Under the pieces are notes generated by a model, which saw nothing but the letters and a program-made list of their open reading frames with translations, was not told the DNA's origin and searched no databases. A stretch of DNA of 64,000 bases from Zelopaecilomyces penicillatus (lineage: Eukaryota; Ascomycota; Sordariomycetes; Hypocreales; Pseudodiploosporaceae). Of this stretch, positions 53,383-64,000 are shown one piece after another. Both the position numbers and the translations under genes were made by a program. The stretch covers positions 570,501 to 634,500 of the forward strand of contig VCCP01000006.1 of assembly GCA_005765155.1 (NCBI GenBank), in the 5' to 3' direction. Within the stretch, counting starts at the first letter, position 1. Each line of letters starts with the position of its first letter.

Positions 53383-55400
53383 TCAAACACTTAGGCCGGC
53401 TGCAATCTTGACAGCCCTGATGACGTCCTTGGGTCTTACACCTGGTGTTCTCCCCAAACAGACAGACTTGGAAATCATTTCTGCACATCATTAGTATTCT
53501 GTTGATTCATTTGCCTCGACGAATGTTATGGAGGACTCCTTACCTTCTATTAACAAGCTGACATTGATCGTGATGCGGGTCTTCATCCAATTGGATGCTG
53601 GTGCCCACATGTGGGTGTAATCTTGCGTTGGCAAGTACGAGCCCGAGCTATTGGTGTGATCTGCAGCAAACATCGCACCCATATTCATCGTCTGCGTGGC
53701 CAACATGTTGTGATCAAACGACAATCCCTTCGTGTTGCTGTGGGTGTTAAGATCTGTCACCCATCCGGTAGTAGGAGTATTTGCAAGACTATGGTGGTTC
53801 ATCATAGTGCCAAATGCAGAGTTGGGTGTCATCAGGCTTGCCTCCCGCATCTGCGCATGAGTAAGGGATGTATGGGGATTGGCAGCAACAGATGTTGTGC
53901 TATTAGGTTCCTCAAGCTCGCCGAGATTGACTTCAGCCTCTATAAAGTCGGCGTTTTGCGGAATGTTGATTCCGAGTCGATGCAGAAAATGTTCTGTCTC
54001 TTCTGAGCTGAAAAACTCTCCCTCAAAATTTTGACATATCATACGAATGCGCTGTTCAATCTTGTCATCGGACGAAGCGTCTGGTGAAGGTCCGAAAAAT
54101 GTAGAGAAAGCAGAAGAGCCTGATGATTTCCCAGCATCGCGCATTGATGGACCTTCATGTGTACCAGATCCACCATAGTTAGTTTCCAGAGAATACAAGC
54201 CCTGGTTCCCTATGTTGTAGAGTGGAACCTTCCAGGTATCGAGATCTTCGTTTTGTGTTCGCGCTAGTCCCGCGGCGAGTCGGCGAAGAATGGATTCACG
54301 AGGCTCAAACAGCAGGCAAAAGCCAAACACTGCAGCGTACCTCTCGGGAGGTGGGCTCTTCATTGAGGCCAATGCAAGGCCCCGTTCTAGTGTTCTGCGT
54401 TGCAAGCGACGCCCAAAGGTCCGCTCCTGGTAGGTATACGTATCTGGTGAGGGAAGAGTGGTGAAGAACGGCAGGCCGTGCACAGGTTGAGCCATGTGGC
54501 TAGCTGAAGTCTGCTGCTGAGTCTGATTCGTTGACGAATACATGGGGAAACTGGCGTTGCTCGGAGTAGGTTGCGTGACAACCTCATAGGAGAGTGTGCT
54601 CGCCTGATGCTGTGCTCCTGGTAGCGATGAAGAGAGAGTTGATGAAGCTTGTGTGTGCGCCTCGGGATCTGCCACAAAGCTAGTTTGTGAGCCATGGTTA
54701 AGGGAGCTATCGTGTCCTCCAACATCACTAGAGTCGTGCAGACTCTGCTTCCGTGTCGCGGGGACTGTTCCGGCCGGTTCATCGCTTTCAGAGGAGGCAG
54801 CGGGATTGCCAGGGCATGATATACTAGCCAAGCGGCTGAACTTGGTAGCAATTTTTCTCAGTCGGGGGGCGGCATGAGGAATCATGTTAAGAACACCCTC
54901 CCCACAAATTAAATCGTAGAACTTGTTGAACTCTTTGTTGAGGGAGTCATTTGCGTCCTCGAGTTCCTTGACCCTCTGTTCCAGAGAAGAAATGGCGGTG
55001 TCTTTCCGATGTCGGTATGCTCGCTGAGCAAGTCGAATCTGAGTCCGGCGACGCTGGCAGAATGTTAGAAGAGACATCAATCATAAAGCAAGACCTGTTG
55101 GAGGGCAGAATCCCAACATACATCGGCAGCTGTTTCATCTTTCGTGTCTAGTCTAGGCCGGCCTCTCGATCGTTTCCTCCGAGCCTCATCGTCCTCATCA
55201 CCAAGATCATCTTCGTCTACTGGCAATGAACGCTTCACTCCTGCGGATGAGTTCTTTGATGAAGGGGATTTTCGTGTCTGGCTAGCTTTCGTGGGTCGGT
55301 ATACAGGGGCATTCTCGTACGACTCGGCACTCAGTATTGATAAATCGTTTTGACTGGATGAAACGGAAGGGTGGACATCCACCGAGCCTTGGTGAGCCAT
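53383..55400 (-). CDS. bZIP transcription factor
   Basis: Exons 55400-55122, 55053-53544 and 53480-53383, all GT-AG, give 628 residues. The basic region straddles the first intron: RSRGRPRLDTKDETAAD joins RRRTQIRLAQRAYRHRKDT, then SSLEQRVKELEDANDSLNK gives the leucine zipper heptads. The QxRLAQRAYRxRK version of the basic region is found in a fungal AP-1-like class. The middle is Ser/Gln/Pro-rich and probably disordered. A conserved helical region with FGRRLQRRTLERGLALASMK and RYAAVFGFCLLFEPRESI follows. The last exon encodes EMISKSVCLGRTPGVRPKDV then IRAVKIAAGLSV, which I take as a conserved C-terminal end of this class; without splicing the frame would end in ESTEY. An acidic Lys/Arg patch before the basic region probably serves as nuclear signal. 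Target genes unknown. Confidence 0.9.
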
Positions 55401-56545
55401 CTTGCGGTCGGCACAGACGGTCAACTAATATTAAACAGTTTGGGAAAAAAACTGTCCACTCCTTCTGTGATTTGTATAGAAAACGATAGACGAGAAGGAT
55501 TATTTCGGTGCGGACACGGTCGGATCGATTGCTTGAATGAATGGCTTGGCGCCTCGCGAGCTTCAGCTATCGGTTGGGGTCCAAAGAATCAAGTCGTTTA
55601 TGGAGTCGGATGTTGTCACCGCCGAGGAAGCCGAGCACTGGTGTCGATTGGGGAATCCTCCGCGAAGCATCAAAGGAGGCGTGGTTTTCGAGCAGGTCTT
55701 CACAGCATTTCGAAATACAGCAACGTCGATTTCTGCTCTGCCTACCCGCAAGTCTGTGAGGTGAATGCTTGTGCATGGTGAAGATCCAAGCCCTCTGGTG
55801 GGCTTTGGTCGCTTGTTAGGAGACGTGGCCCGGCAGGGTGGATCGGCTGGTTAGTGTGAAGATGAGAGAGAGACCCGAAAGATTTCGGCATCGTCGGTAC
55901 GTCGACTAGATCACTCAGCGTAGATTGGCTGTCCACGCCAAAGCCGGACAAGAGTGGGGCCGACATCTAGGAACGGAGCCAACCGCTGCCCACTGCGGCC
56001 TGTGATTCGCCGGTGCTTAAAGAGGCTTCCCGATTCCAAATTCTTAGTGTTCCACCTTCCTACAGGCCACAGGCGGCCCCGGAAGGTGTACGCGAGACCG
56101 CCAGCTGTGGGCAGCTGTTCGCTACGCATCTGCCAGTTGTCCGCCACCCGTCTGCCAACCATTTGCCAGCTGCTGCAGCTCCAGCCCTCCTCGCTAAGCC
56201 CCCCCTCTGTGTGACTTTCCAGGGATCCAATCCCTTGACTTGCGGTGGGCACTGCCTCCATTTGGAAGGATGAACCAACAACCAGTGTGCCCTGTCAGCC
56301 CGTGCTGCTGGGTTCGCTTCCTTATTGCCGAATTGCTACCAAGACAGCAGCGCGACCTGCACCATTTGGTAAGCCATTATTCGCCAGCTGAAGCCCCACG
56401 CAAATCTGCAGAGCCGCAAACGGTGACAATTCCTAACATCCGTCCATCCACCCATCCATCATCAACAGCGACTTGGCCGCCGCCTCTCGCCAACAGCCAG
56501 GTGCGCCCTTTCTCGTCGCGATTGTGAGCGCGCACGTGTTCCAGT
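55401..56545. other. Divergent intergenic region, bZIP gene / kinase gene
   Basis: About 1.1 kb between divergent start codons. Several short open frames overlap each other on both strands without recognisable features, as expected from GC-rich promoter DNA. Confidence 0.4.
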
Positions 56546-58868
56546 ATGGGGGATCGCGCCAATGGCTGGATTACCGTGGGTCCAAGGTATACGGCCCTTC
56601 CCGCTGGCCCCGCGTGGGAGGCGGAACGGGAAACGATGGAGCGGGAGACAATCACCGTCTGGGACAATGACGAGCACTGGCCTAGTGTGTAAGTTTCTTG
56701 ATTGGGGGCGTCATTTGGCTGTTCTCTGTGCGCGCCGTAATAATGCGCAATGCTAATCGTTTGGTTGGTTGCACCTCATTAGACACAAGCCCCTGATTAA
56801 TGTCGCCGATGCCAAGCGGTTTGATTCTCGGCTCGTCCCGATCGAAACACTGGGTTCTGGCAGCTTTGGCGTCGTCGACAAGGTGATGCACGGCTCTGTT
56901 TGTCTGGCACGGAAGCGCATTACCCGACGGCGTGGCATCACCATAGACGACTTGCGCAAGGAGGGCTTCAACATGCGCAAGCTGGACCATCGCCATGTCG
57001 TGAAAGTCGTTGCCACTTACACCCCCCGGCCTCACGAGCTGTGCCTACTCATTTGGCCTGCTGCAGTTTGCAACCTAGCCATGCTTCTCAACGACATTGA
57101 TATGCTACGGTGTGGTGAGCAGGATCGCGACGATATCATCGAGAGGTTAGATGCGCTGGACCTAAAGGACTTGAGTGCTATTGAGGTCTCCTCAGTTGCC
57201 CAGAACATCGAATCGTCCACAAAATGTCCCCTTGAATATCTCCGCAACATCATCGGCTGTGTTGCACGCGGGATGGCGCATTGCCACGCAAACGACCTCC
57301 GCCACCTTGACATTAAGCCCTCCAATGTCCTCCTAAAGGCAGAACGAGTATATCTAGCCGACTTCGGCATCTCGCGGGACGTAAGCGGACAAGACCAAAC
57401 TACGACTGATGGTCTGCCAGGCACTGAAAAATGGAGGGCTCCAGAACTCTATGCGGGCCAAAGCTCCAGCATGAAGCTCTCAGATATATACTCTCTAGGC
57501 CTCGTATACCTGAACATCGCCGTTGTTCTCTACAATGTAAGGCTTGCTGAATTCGACGAAGCGCTCCAGTACTCGCCGATGTATGGGCGGCGAGAACAGC
57601 TTACCATTCGGGAGGCGAAGCTCAATGATTTGCTGGCGAAGTTGACCTCTCATGCCCTTGTTACACCCCCCTTCATGTTCACATACGAGGGTCAGGAGAC
57701 TGTCAGACCGAGGCCACTGGTGCATCTGGCTTCAAAGATGATTTCAATAAACCCCCGTGATCGACCGACAGCCGATAAGGTGGATGACAAATTATCTATG
57801 CTGGGAGGAATATATCAGATCTATCACGCTGGTTGCTGCAAGCGGCCTATGTCGTGGGTCGAGGACAAGTGGGACAGAAAATTCACTTCCATCATCAATC
57901 TGCGAAGGAAGAATGAGCATCTACAGACACGAGTGGATGAATTGGAGGGCCGGGATGAAACATACGAGGCTCGGTTGGAGAATGCGAGGAGGACACATGA
58001 GAATGATGTTGCCAGGCTGCAGTTGCTGTTGAAAGAGTCTGAGGAGAAATGTCGCAAATTGGAGCAATCTCAGGGCGGTCGCAAAAAGAGCTTTGGGCGC
58101 GAGCAACATCCGCGTCCTAATCCAACGTTTATCAAGCAACAAAACAACACCATACAGACTTCCAGCCCCATTGGACTAGGCCTAACCAAAACGAGATCAA
58201 TACCGACGGCAATCCCAGTGAGGCCAGTGCTACCGCAGACTCATCATTCATCGCCTCGCTATTACTCGGATAGCACGCGCACTCCGCCGGCTCGTCCCGC
58301 TATTCCCAGTCCCCGTCAGAGCACTGGTAGGATAGCATCAGGATCTCCAGCCCAACGAACCCCAAGCATAACCAACTTGACTGGATATACTTTGCGGTCG
58401 GTGGGCTCCGGGTCCAAGCTACCCCTCCCTGTAACGCCAAACAGCCGATCCGGGACACCCAATCTGACTCGAGACCAGAGCATGACGGACAGCAGCATGG
58501 CCTCGTCCGTGTTTTCACGCCAAAGTCTAGAAAGCGCACCTACACCTGCCCAGAGCACTCCCGCCTTGGACAAAAATACACAAGGGCAAGGACAAGACGA
58601 TAAGCCCAATTCTCAGTGGGGAGAGCTGCCTGCTGGCAACAGCCCAGCCAGGAGGCGCCGGCGACCATCAACGCCAACTGCACCATTAAGCCCTGTAATG
58701 TCCATGTCTCCGTCGGCCATGTCCTCTGCCATGTCGTCGCCAAAGACTACGAGGTCTGAGCTCTTCTCTGGTGACGACGATGATCCGAATGCTACGTGCC
58801 GACCACGGATACCCTCGCTACAAACTATGAAAAGCTGGGCTGATGTAGCATCGAAACGACTTCGATGA
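56546..58868 (+). CDS. Serine/threonine protein kinase with coiled-coil and Ser/Pro-rich tail
   Basis: Exons 56546-56688 and 56783-58868 (94-bp GT-AG intron) give 742 residues. The N-terminus MGDRANGWITVGPRYTALP leads to a protein kinase domain. It has a Gly loop TLGSGSFGVVDKV near residue 70-82, the VAIK-type lysine in CLARKRI, a catalytic loop HLDIKPSNVLL near 222, DFG at about 241 and GTEKWRAPE near 262-270. The catalytic loop has Leu where most kinases have Arg in HRD. Arg-containing insert residues (GEQDRDDIIERLDAL) lie between the lobes. After the kinase a coiled coil (NEHLQTRVDELEGRDETYEA) is followed by a long Ser/Pro/Thr-rich, probably disordered tail ending WADVASKRLR. Family unknown; fungal-specific kinases of this shape are common in Pezizomycotina. 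Confidence 0.88.
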
Positions 58869-59301
58869 AGGAAGTTATGATGAATATATGAACAAGTGCT
58901 ATGAGTCACGGAGAATACAGCGAATGGGATAAGGTTTTGGGAAAATAGATTATTCTTCTCATTTTTAAGGCAAGCGTGGTGTTAAAGGGGCATTATCAAC
59001 TGCTGTCGGTTCTTTTTTTTTTTGGGACAATGGGGAAAAGCATACGTCTAAATTGCATGCAAAAGCGATGAGTATATTCTTGATCATTATACAATACTCT
59101 TTTTAAGATTGCTCAACATGTTGTAATGTGGTTACCCAGTCTCTAACCTCGTAGCCCCCTCAAATATCTATCAATACCCCATATTCCAACACCAGCGCTG
59201 TGAATTTCAATGCTTGCCTCAATTGTGGGCGAACACATAGTCGAAAGTAATAAATACAATACACAATAGATTCATAAAACGACCCAGCCATCATCACAGG
59301 C
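58869..59301. other. Convergent 3' intergenic region
   Basis: 433 bp between the kinase stop and the convergent LYR-protein stop. Contains a T11 run near 59010-59021. No gene seen. Confidence 0.4.
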
Positions 59302-60690
59302 TCAGTAGACAGTCTTTCTTCTTGCAGCAAAACTTTTGCTAAAGGAGTCACCCGCACCAACACCATCGTCATCTTCATCTTTTGGGTCAGCTTTAGCTTT
59401 GATGACGGTGGTGGCCTTTTCTGGTCGTTTCCACTGAGCTATGGAGGATAGAGAGACGTCGTCGTTGACATCACGACCACTTTTACCCATCCACTTTAGC
59501 ATTCGTCCTTGTTCTGAGGTGACAAGGGCTGCCCAGGCTTGGGACACGAAAGGATCGTTGGTTGTGGCGTGGGATGCTCGGGGGTGTTTTGCCAGGGCGG
59601 CAGTGACGACGGAAACGAGTGGTAATGGAGGTAATGGGTGCTGAATGATGTTGGAGCGTGGGCTTGAACTGCGCAGTTGTGTCTGGTTTGCGGAATGGCG
59701 AGAGTTACTGCCCCGGGTCGACGATTTGTTCTTGGCTGCAGTACCCTTTTCTTGCTCGGCTAGAGCCTTTTCCTCCTCGACAAGGTTGTGCAATGTCGTG
59801 CCTCTAACCACCCAGTCTTGCCATGTTTTCTCAACCTTATACTCCCACCACAGTCGGCAGAGCTGCACGGTCCAGCTATACGTCGTCTTGGGCGACTCCA
59901 GAGCCGTATGCGCCTCCGGTTCACGCCTCTCCTTACGCAGCAAATTAACCATGAGCCGATCCCACTCATCTTCCAGCACAGCATCTGGACTTAGTTCCTC
60001 ATCCACTTCCACAATCTTATAGATCTTGTGTTGGAAGATTCTTCCCTTGCGACCCACCATGCGGGATAGCGCTCTTGGCTGAGGCTTCTTGATGCGCACA
60101 AAGGGCTGCCCATCTGCCGTGGCGCAGAGTGAGGGGACCTTGCGCTCACTGTCGCCGAGGGTTTCCCTAGGCCGGGGCAGGATGTTGGAAATGTATTTGG
60201 GTATCTCGCCGGGTTTCGCAACGTTGATGAGGATGGGCTCTCGAGGTAGCTCTGGCTTTCGGCGTGGTGGGGGCCGGGGTTCGGAACGGGATTTGGTGGA
60301 GGTCTCATGGAGACTGTGGAGGTGGTTGAGGATTTGGGTGTGTTCTGCGGAATCGGGAGCTTGAGCTTTCCTTAACATATTGAGAAACTATAACGAGTCA
60401 GTACAACGGCAACCAAGGGAGGCAGGCAGAAGCAAAAGCCAGTATCATGGAATAGACGATACCTTATACCCAGCCGTCATAGCACAGAATATCAGCCTAA
60501 AGCTTGTGATTGCTTCATTTTTTACGAATTGCTTTCGGATGATACGAGAAACATCACTCGAGCTCCTTGAATTCTGCGTATCCGTGGAGAGTGGCACTCG
60601 GCTTGCTGTTCGGAGCAACGCCCGGTACAACGCCAACGCAGCGGTGCGATGCCGTGAATTGCGGGCTGCAATGAAAAGTGAGCGCGTCAT
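59302..60690 (-). CDS. LYR-motif mitochondrial protein
   Basis: Exons 60690-60463 and 60387-59302 (75-bp GT-AG intron) give 437 residues. The N-terminus MTRSLFIAARNSRHRTAALA then LYRALLRTASRVPL contains the LYR tripeptide at about residues 21-23, followed by a Phe in the VKNEAITSFRLIF helix. This is the Complex1_LYR fold of factors that bind acyl carrier protein or iron-sulfur scaffolds in the mitochondrial matrix. Members of the usual family are about 80-200 residues, so this one has a long C-terminal extension. The extension is Pro/Arg-rich at first (RPPPRRKPELPREPIL), then has an aromatic-rich part (TVQLCRLWWEYKVEKTWQDW) and a polar end (AARRKTVY). Partner and function of the extension are unknown. 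Convergent with the kinase gene. Confidence 0.85.
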
Positions 60691-63600
60691 GATAACGATG
60701 GTATCTGTGTTTTGAGGGAGTAGCTCTGGCTCAGCGTGGGAAGAGGTTGGCGAAGAACATGACTAGGGGTTCCGGCGACCACCAATTGGACGGGGTCAAG
60801 ATTGTTTAAGGAACGGGTGGCTTTTAGATATGGAAGTACAGTTTGGCGATATTCAAACAACGATGAGGTCTTGATGGTTTGGTTGTCTTATCTTAGCTTG
60901 AGTGCGATAAGACAGCGTAGGGTGTGGGGGGAGCTTGAGTATTTCCGATGACGGCTGTGGGGCTTTGTTGAATCTACACCACCGTAGTAGCTGGTTGCAT
61001 GTCAGTTACACAAGCATCTTCCCAAAAATGAGGGGAAAAGCCGAAGATTTGGTATTTATTATTGTTGAAACTCAAAAAATATGTATATCAAGTGTATTCT
61101 ACGACAGGCATTAAAACTATATACTCATTGAGGGACTTGAGATATGAAGTGCATCTAACGCAAGTTGCATTGTATCTTCGGAAGAGACTAGCCTTTCCGT
61201 GGACAAAGCATAGAGTCCGTCAGAGGCTATCGTCCACGGGGAATGCTTTCCAACTTATACCAAGAAAATCTAATTTAGACAAACGCACGCTTACTCTTTC
61301 TGACGTGCATTCATACTTGCAAATTCATGATATTGTTGGCCTATCCCATCGGTACCCGTCTTATGTCATACAGTTCCGAATCATCAAGACGATGAGTCAG
61401 AGTAGAACTCAATCAACGCCCAGTGGACAGAAACTGAAGTAAACCCCGAGGTGAATTAACGTTGATGTAGATAATCTATATATATGATTCTAATAAACCA
61501 CCAAGGATGAAGCCGGCTGCTCTCGTAATTCGTAGGATTGTTAGCTCTATCTCATCTATTTTGTCCACGAGGTGCCATTGAACGAAGTGCTTCATTTGTA
61601 GAGCGAGCCACAGGACGCGAATTGCTAGCTAGCAAAAACTTGATTTCCGAGCCTTACCAAGACCATTAACTTACTGGAGCTAGGTGCCGAGAGACCGATC
61701 GTCAACTAGACATGCAAGTATACCCACTTCACGCTATCAAGATGGTGTGGAAGACTGTAGGGTGGTGTGCCCAGGGTTAGGGTTGGTAGTTATGAATGGT
61801 GGCAAACGCCAAGGCACTCTCATACAAGGGTTGCCAAGCGGATACGGTTGGACAGAGTAGTGGATATGAAATGATGATAAGTTCCCGAAATAGTCTTCTC
61901 AAGTTGTCTTGGGCTCTGGGCTGAGAACACCAGCTTTATTGATATGATAGTCCTTGTCGGCTAAGAAAACCCCACCAAACTGAATTGACGGATGGTAGAC
62001 CCTCCGAGGTGCGATATTGGACAGAAAATTGGGCTGAAGAGCTGACGGGTAGTTTGCGGGTGGCTGTCCCAATGGCTCCGAAGTGCAAAATCCTTGAACC
62101 ATGGTGCGTTGACAGGTGACATACCGGTGGCTTTGATAGGGCGAATAGATTGGAATTCTCATTCTTTCCAGGATGACGATCCACAGCCAAGGCTGAATTT
62201 GATGACTGAATGCCTGGGTACCCGATGCCAACCCTCAGTAATTAGAGCATTGGATGAGATGGCCTGTATTTGTAATGCAACAGTTTGTGCATGCTGCCTG
62301 CCAGTTTTTGCTTTGTTCAACATTGCCAAGACTGCTAATGTAGCTGTAGCGTTCGCCATGGGAATATGTAGTCGTCAGATTCTCATCGGTTTCTCACTTC
62401 ATGCCATTGTTTGGTCTATCTTTACTCCGTATCTTGCTCATGAGATGTTGAAGCGCCATGTGATGGATTGAAAGATACAGCAGAATCCAGCAAAGTGGTC
62501 GCGCGCAGGCACAGCCATGTCATGTGGCAGCTTATCTAAGGCACTCCAGGCCCTGTTAAAGCCACAAATGTAGTTCTTCGTACAGGTATTCGTACCGACA
62601 CAGTATTCGTACTCGCACTTCAGCCCCGACTCGGATGAGGTGGTCAAGTGCTCTCTATTAATTTACCTTCCAACACCCGGAGTCACGGCAGTGTGCACAC
62701 CGTGTCTCACCGGCCAGCGGGGGCGAAAAACGGAATGCCAGGGTGAGAACGTTGGAATGCCAAAAATACCTGTTAATCAAGTCGATCAAGCAGCCAAACA
62801 GAGTTACTTTTCTTTTCAATGCATCTAGGGATTGTTCATTATGCACTTCTCTGCGCTATCGGAAGTAGCGGACGTTGCTGGCCCTTGGCTTGCAAACCTC
62901 GACTTGGTAAGCAGACAGCCAATCCTTCAAGCCATCGCCAGCAATAAGGTGTAAGCGATACCAAAGGTAGGTGGTCATTCATTCAGCTGAAGCAAGTACA
63001 AGGATGGAATGTAGCCCCTGGTGGAAGGTGTATTGACAACAAGACAAAGTCGGTGATGGATATCAAGGGCGAGTAGGCAGGGACTCTGCAGGAGTCGCTG
63101 CAAGAGAGGACAGGGTTTTCTCCAGCTTTTGCGAGCTCATGTAACTTACTCTGTACTCTGTATCAATGTGCATGTGCAGCCTGCGGTGCTTGTATGTGTC
63201 CTTCATGGCAGGACAGCAACAGCTCTCACCGTTGCAAGTTTTGCTGTAGGTGAATGGAGACCCAATGCTGCAAAATCGCCAGATTGGGTACATACGCATC
63301 GTTAGTCGGATCCGAAACACACGTACACTGCATATCTGTGCATTGCATCTTTCGTCTAATACCGCTAGGGCTGTCAAGCCGAAAAGAATGCCCACTCGAA
63401 TTATACATTGCAAAGGGTTTCGCTTTACCGCCTCCGCTGACTTGTACCAAACAGAGTAACATGCCGGGGAATGGCGAGCGCGACGAGGCCCCGACTTCCG
63501 TGCACCGTCGGGGTTGCGGGTTGGTCAAAATCCGCCCCGGATAGACCGGAGCTGTGGGGTTGGAGCATGTGGGTGAGGAATGTGCGGCGATGGAGACTGG

Positions 63601-64000
63601 TCAGATTTTTTATTAACTTTTTTTTTTTGACGTTTCGGACTGAGAGAGACATCTTGTATACGGTGTAGCAGTATGTGTAGGCCGGGAGAAAAAAGCTTAT
63701 TGTGGTACTGGCCGCTGCAAGGCAAATTCAGTCAACAACTCGAAACACTCGCCTGCCGAGAATGCTGTACATCTAATAGCATTTCATCGCAGATGGTATG
63801 CAAACCCAGTAAAATAACACAGTCCATTGAATCGCAATCTTCACCGCGGCATTGGCCCACAAGAACTTGTCATGTGCGCACGTTGCATTTTCTCTTTGCT
63901 TCCTCCCGCCCCCTACCTACCATGTGTGTCTCCATGTGTCACCCAAGCCGCAAGGTTGTTTGTTGTTGTTGTTCGCTGGGTTGTCTGTCCGCTAGCCGGT
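60691..64000. other. Gene-free terminal stretch of 3.3 kb
   Basis: Presumed promoter of the LYR-protein gene, then no supported gene to the window end. A short GGGTTAGGGTTGG lies near 61774-61786. The frame at 62094-62471 has a hydrophobic Cys-rich segment (ATVCACCLPVFALF) but no other support. Sequence towards 64000 has TTGTTGTTGTTG and CT-rich runs like a fungal promoter, so a gene may start beyond the window. Confidence 0.35.

Noticed and set aside
56769..56783. ATG at 56769 as start of the kinase
   Set aside because: It lies in the intron before the acceptor at 56782; splicing exon 56546-56688 gives a longer in-phase N-terminus.
61774..61786. GGGTTAGGGTTGG as interstitial telomere
   Set aside because: Only about two units; this is too short to distinguish from chance, and neighbouring sequence is ordinary.
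62094..62471. Plus-strand frame of 125 codons with a hydrophobic Cys-rich part
   Set aside because: No start context, intron signal or homologue known to me; left as unsupported.

Overview
This window is nuclear DNA of a filamentous ascomycete, most likely a sordariomycete of the order Hypocreales. The genes carry short (50-130 bp) GT-AG introns, stand singly on both strands without operons, and have protein families typical of Pezizomycotina (velvet protein, Zn2Cys6 and bZIP regulators, an Ish1-like stress protein, fungal tRNA ligase). Exon borders given here were worked out by hand from splice signals and reading-frame continuity.

Layout. 0.6-13.6 kb is a dense housekeeping block: RNase P/MRP subunit Rpp40, an ankyrin protein, tRNA ligase, a UPF0132-type membrane protein, mitochondrial ribosomal protein uL10m, proteasome ATPase Rpt5 and an NmrA-like oxidoreductase. 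13.6-23.5 kb is a low-gene-density accessory island. Here a decayed copy of a mitochondrial-plasmid type family-B DNA polymerase is broken into three pieces by two insertions: a 4.55-kb segment carrying a 792-residue protein of unknown function, and a 189-bp solo LTR. A broken secreted cysteine-rich gene abuts the last piece. 23.5-26.7 kb holds fructose-bisphosphate aldolase and a Kes1/Osh4-like oxysterol-binding protein. 27.6-28.5 kb holds a decayed LpxA-like acyltransferase gene. 31-38.6 kb holds a secreted alpha-carbonic anhydrase, an Ish1-like repeat protein and ribosome-biogenesis factor Erb1. 39-43.7 kb holds a streptothricin-acetyltransferase-like protein, a 74-residue small gene and a Zn2Cys6 regulator. 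46.4-60.7 kb holds velvet protein VelC, a GNAT acetyltransferase, Tim17, an Ntn asparaginase-like hydrolase, a bZIP regulator, a protein kinase and a LYR-motif protein. The last 3.3 kb shows no gene I can support.

The genes form no single pathway. Mitochondrial function recurs (uL10m, Tim17, LYR protein, perhaps the LpxA relic), as does RNA and ribosome biogenesis (Rpp40, tRNA ligase, Erb1). No secondary-metabolite cluster, CRISPR array, rRNA or confident tRNA was seen. The most unusual content is the 14.9-21.2 kb island, the LpxA relic, three predicted GC-AG introns, and a 21-nt last exon of Rpt5 that alone supplies its proteasome gate-opening tail.
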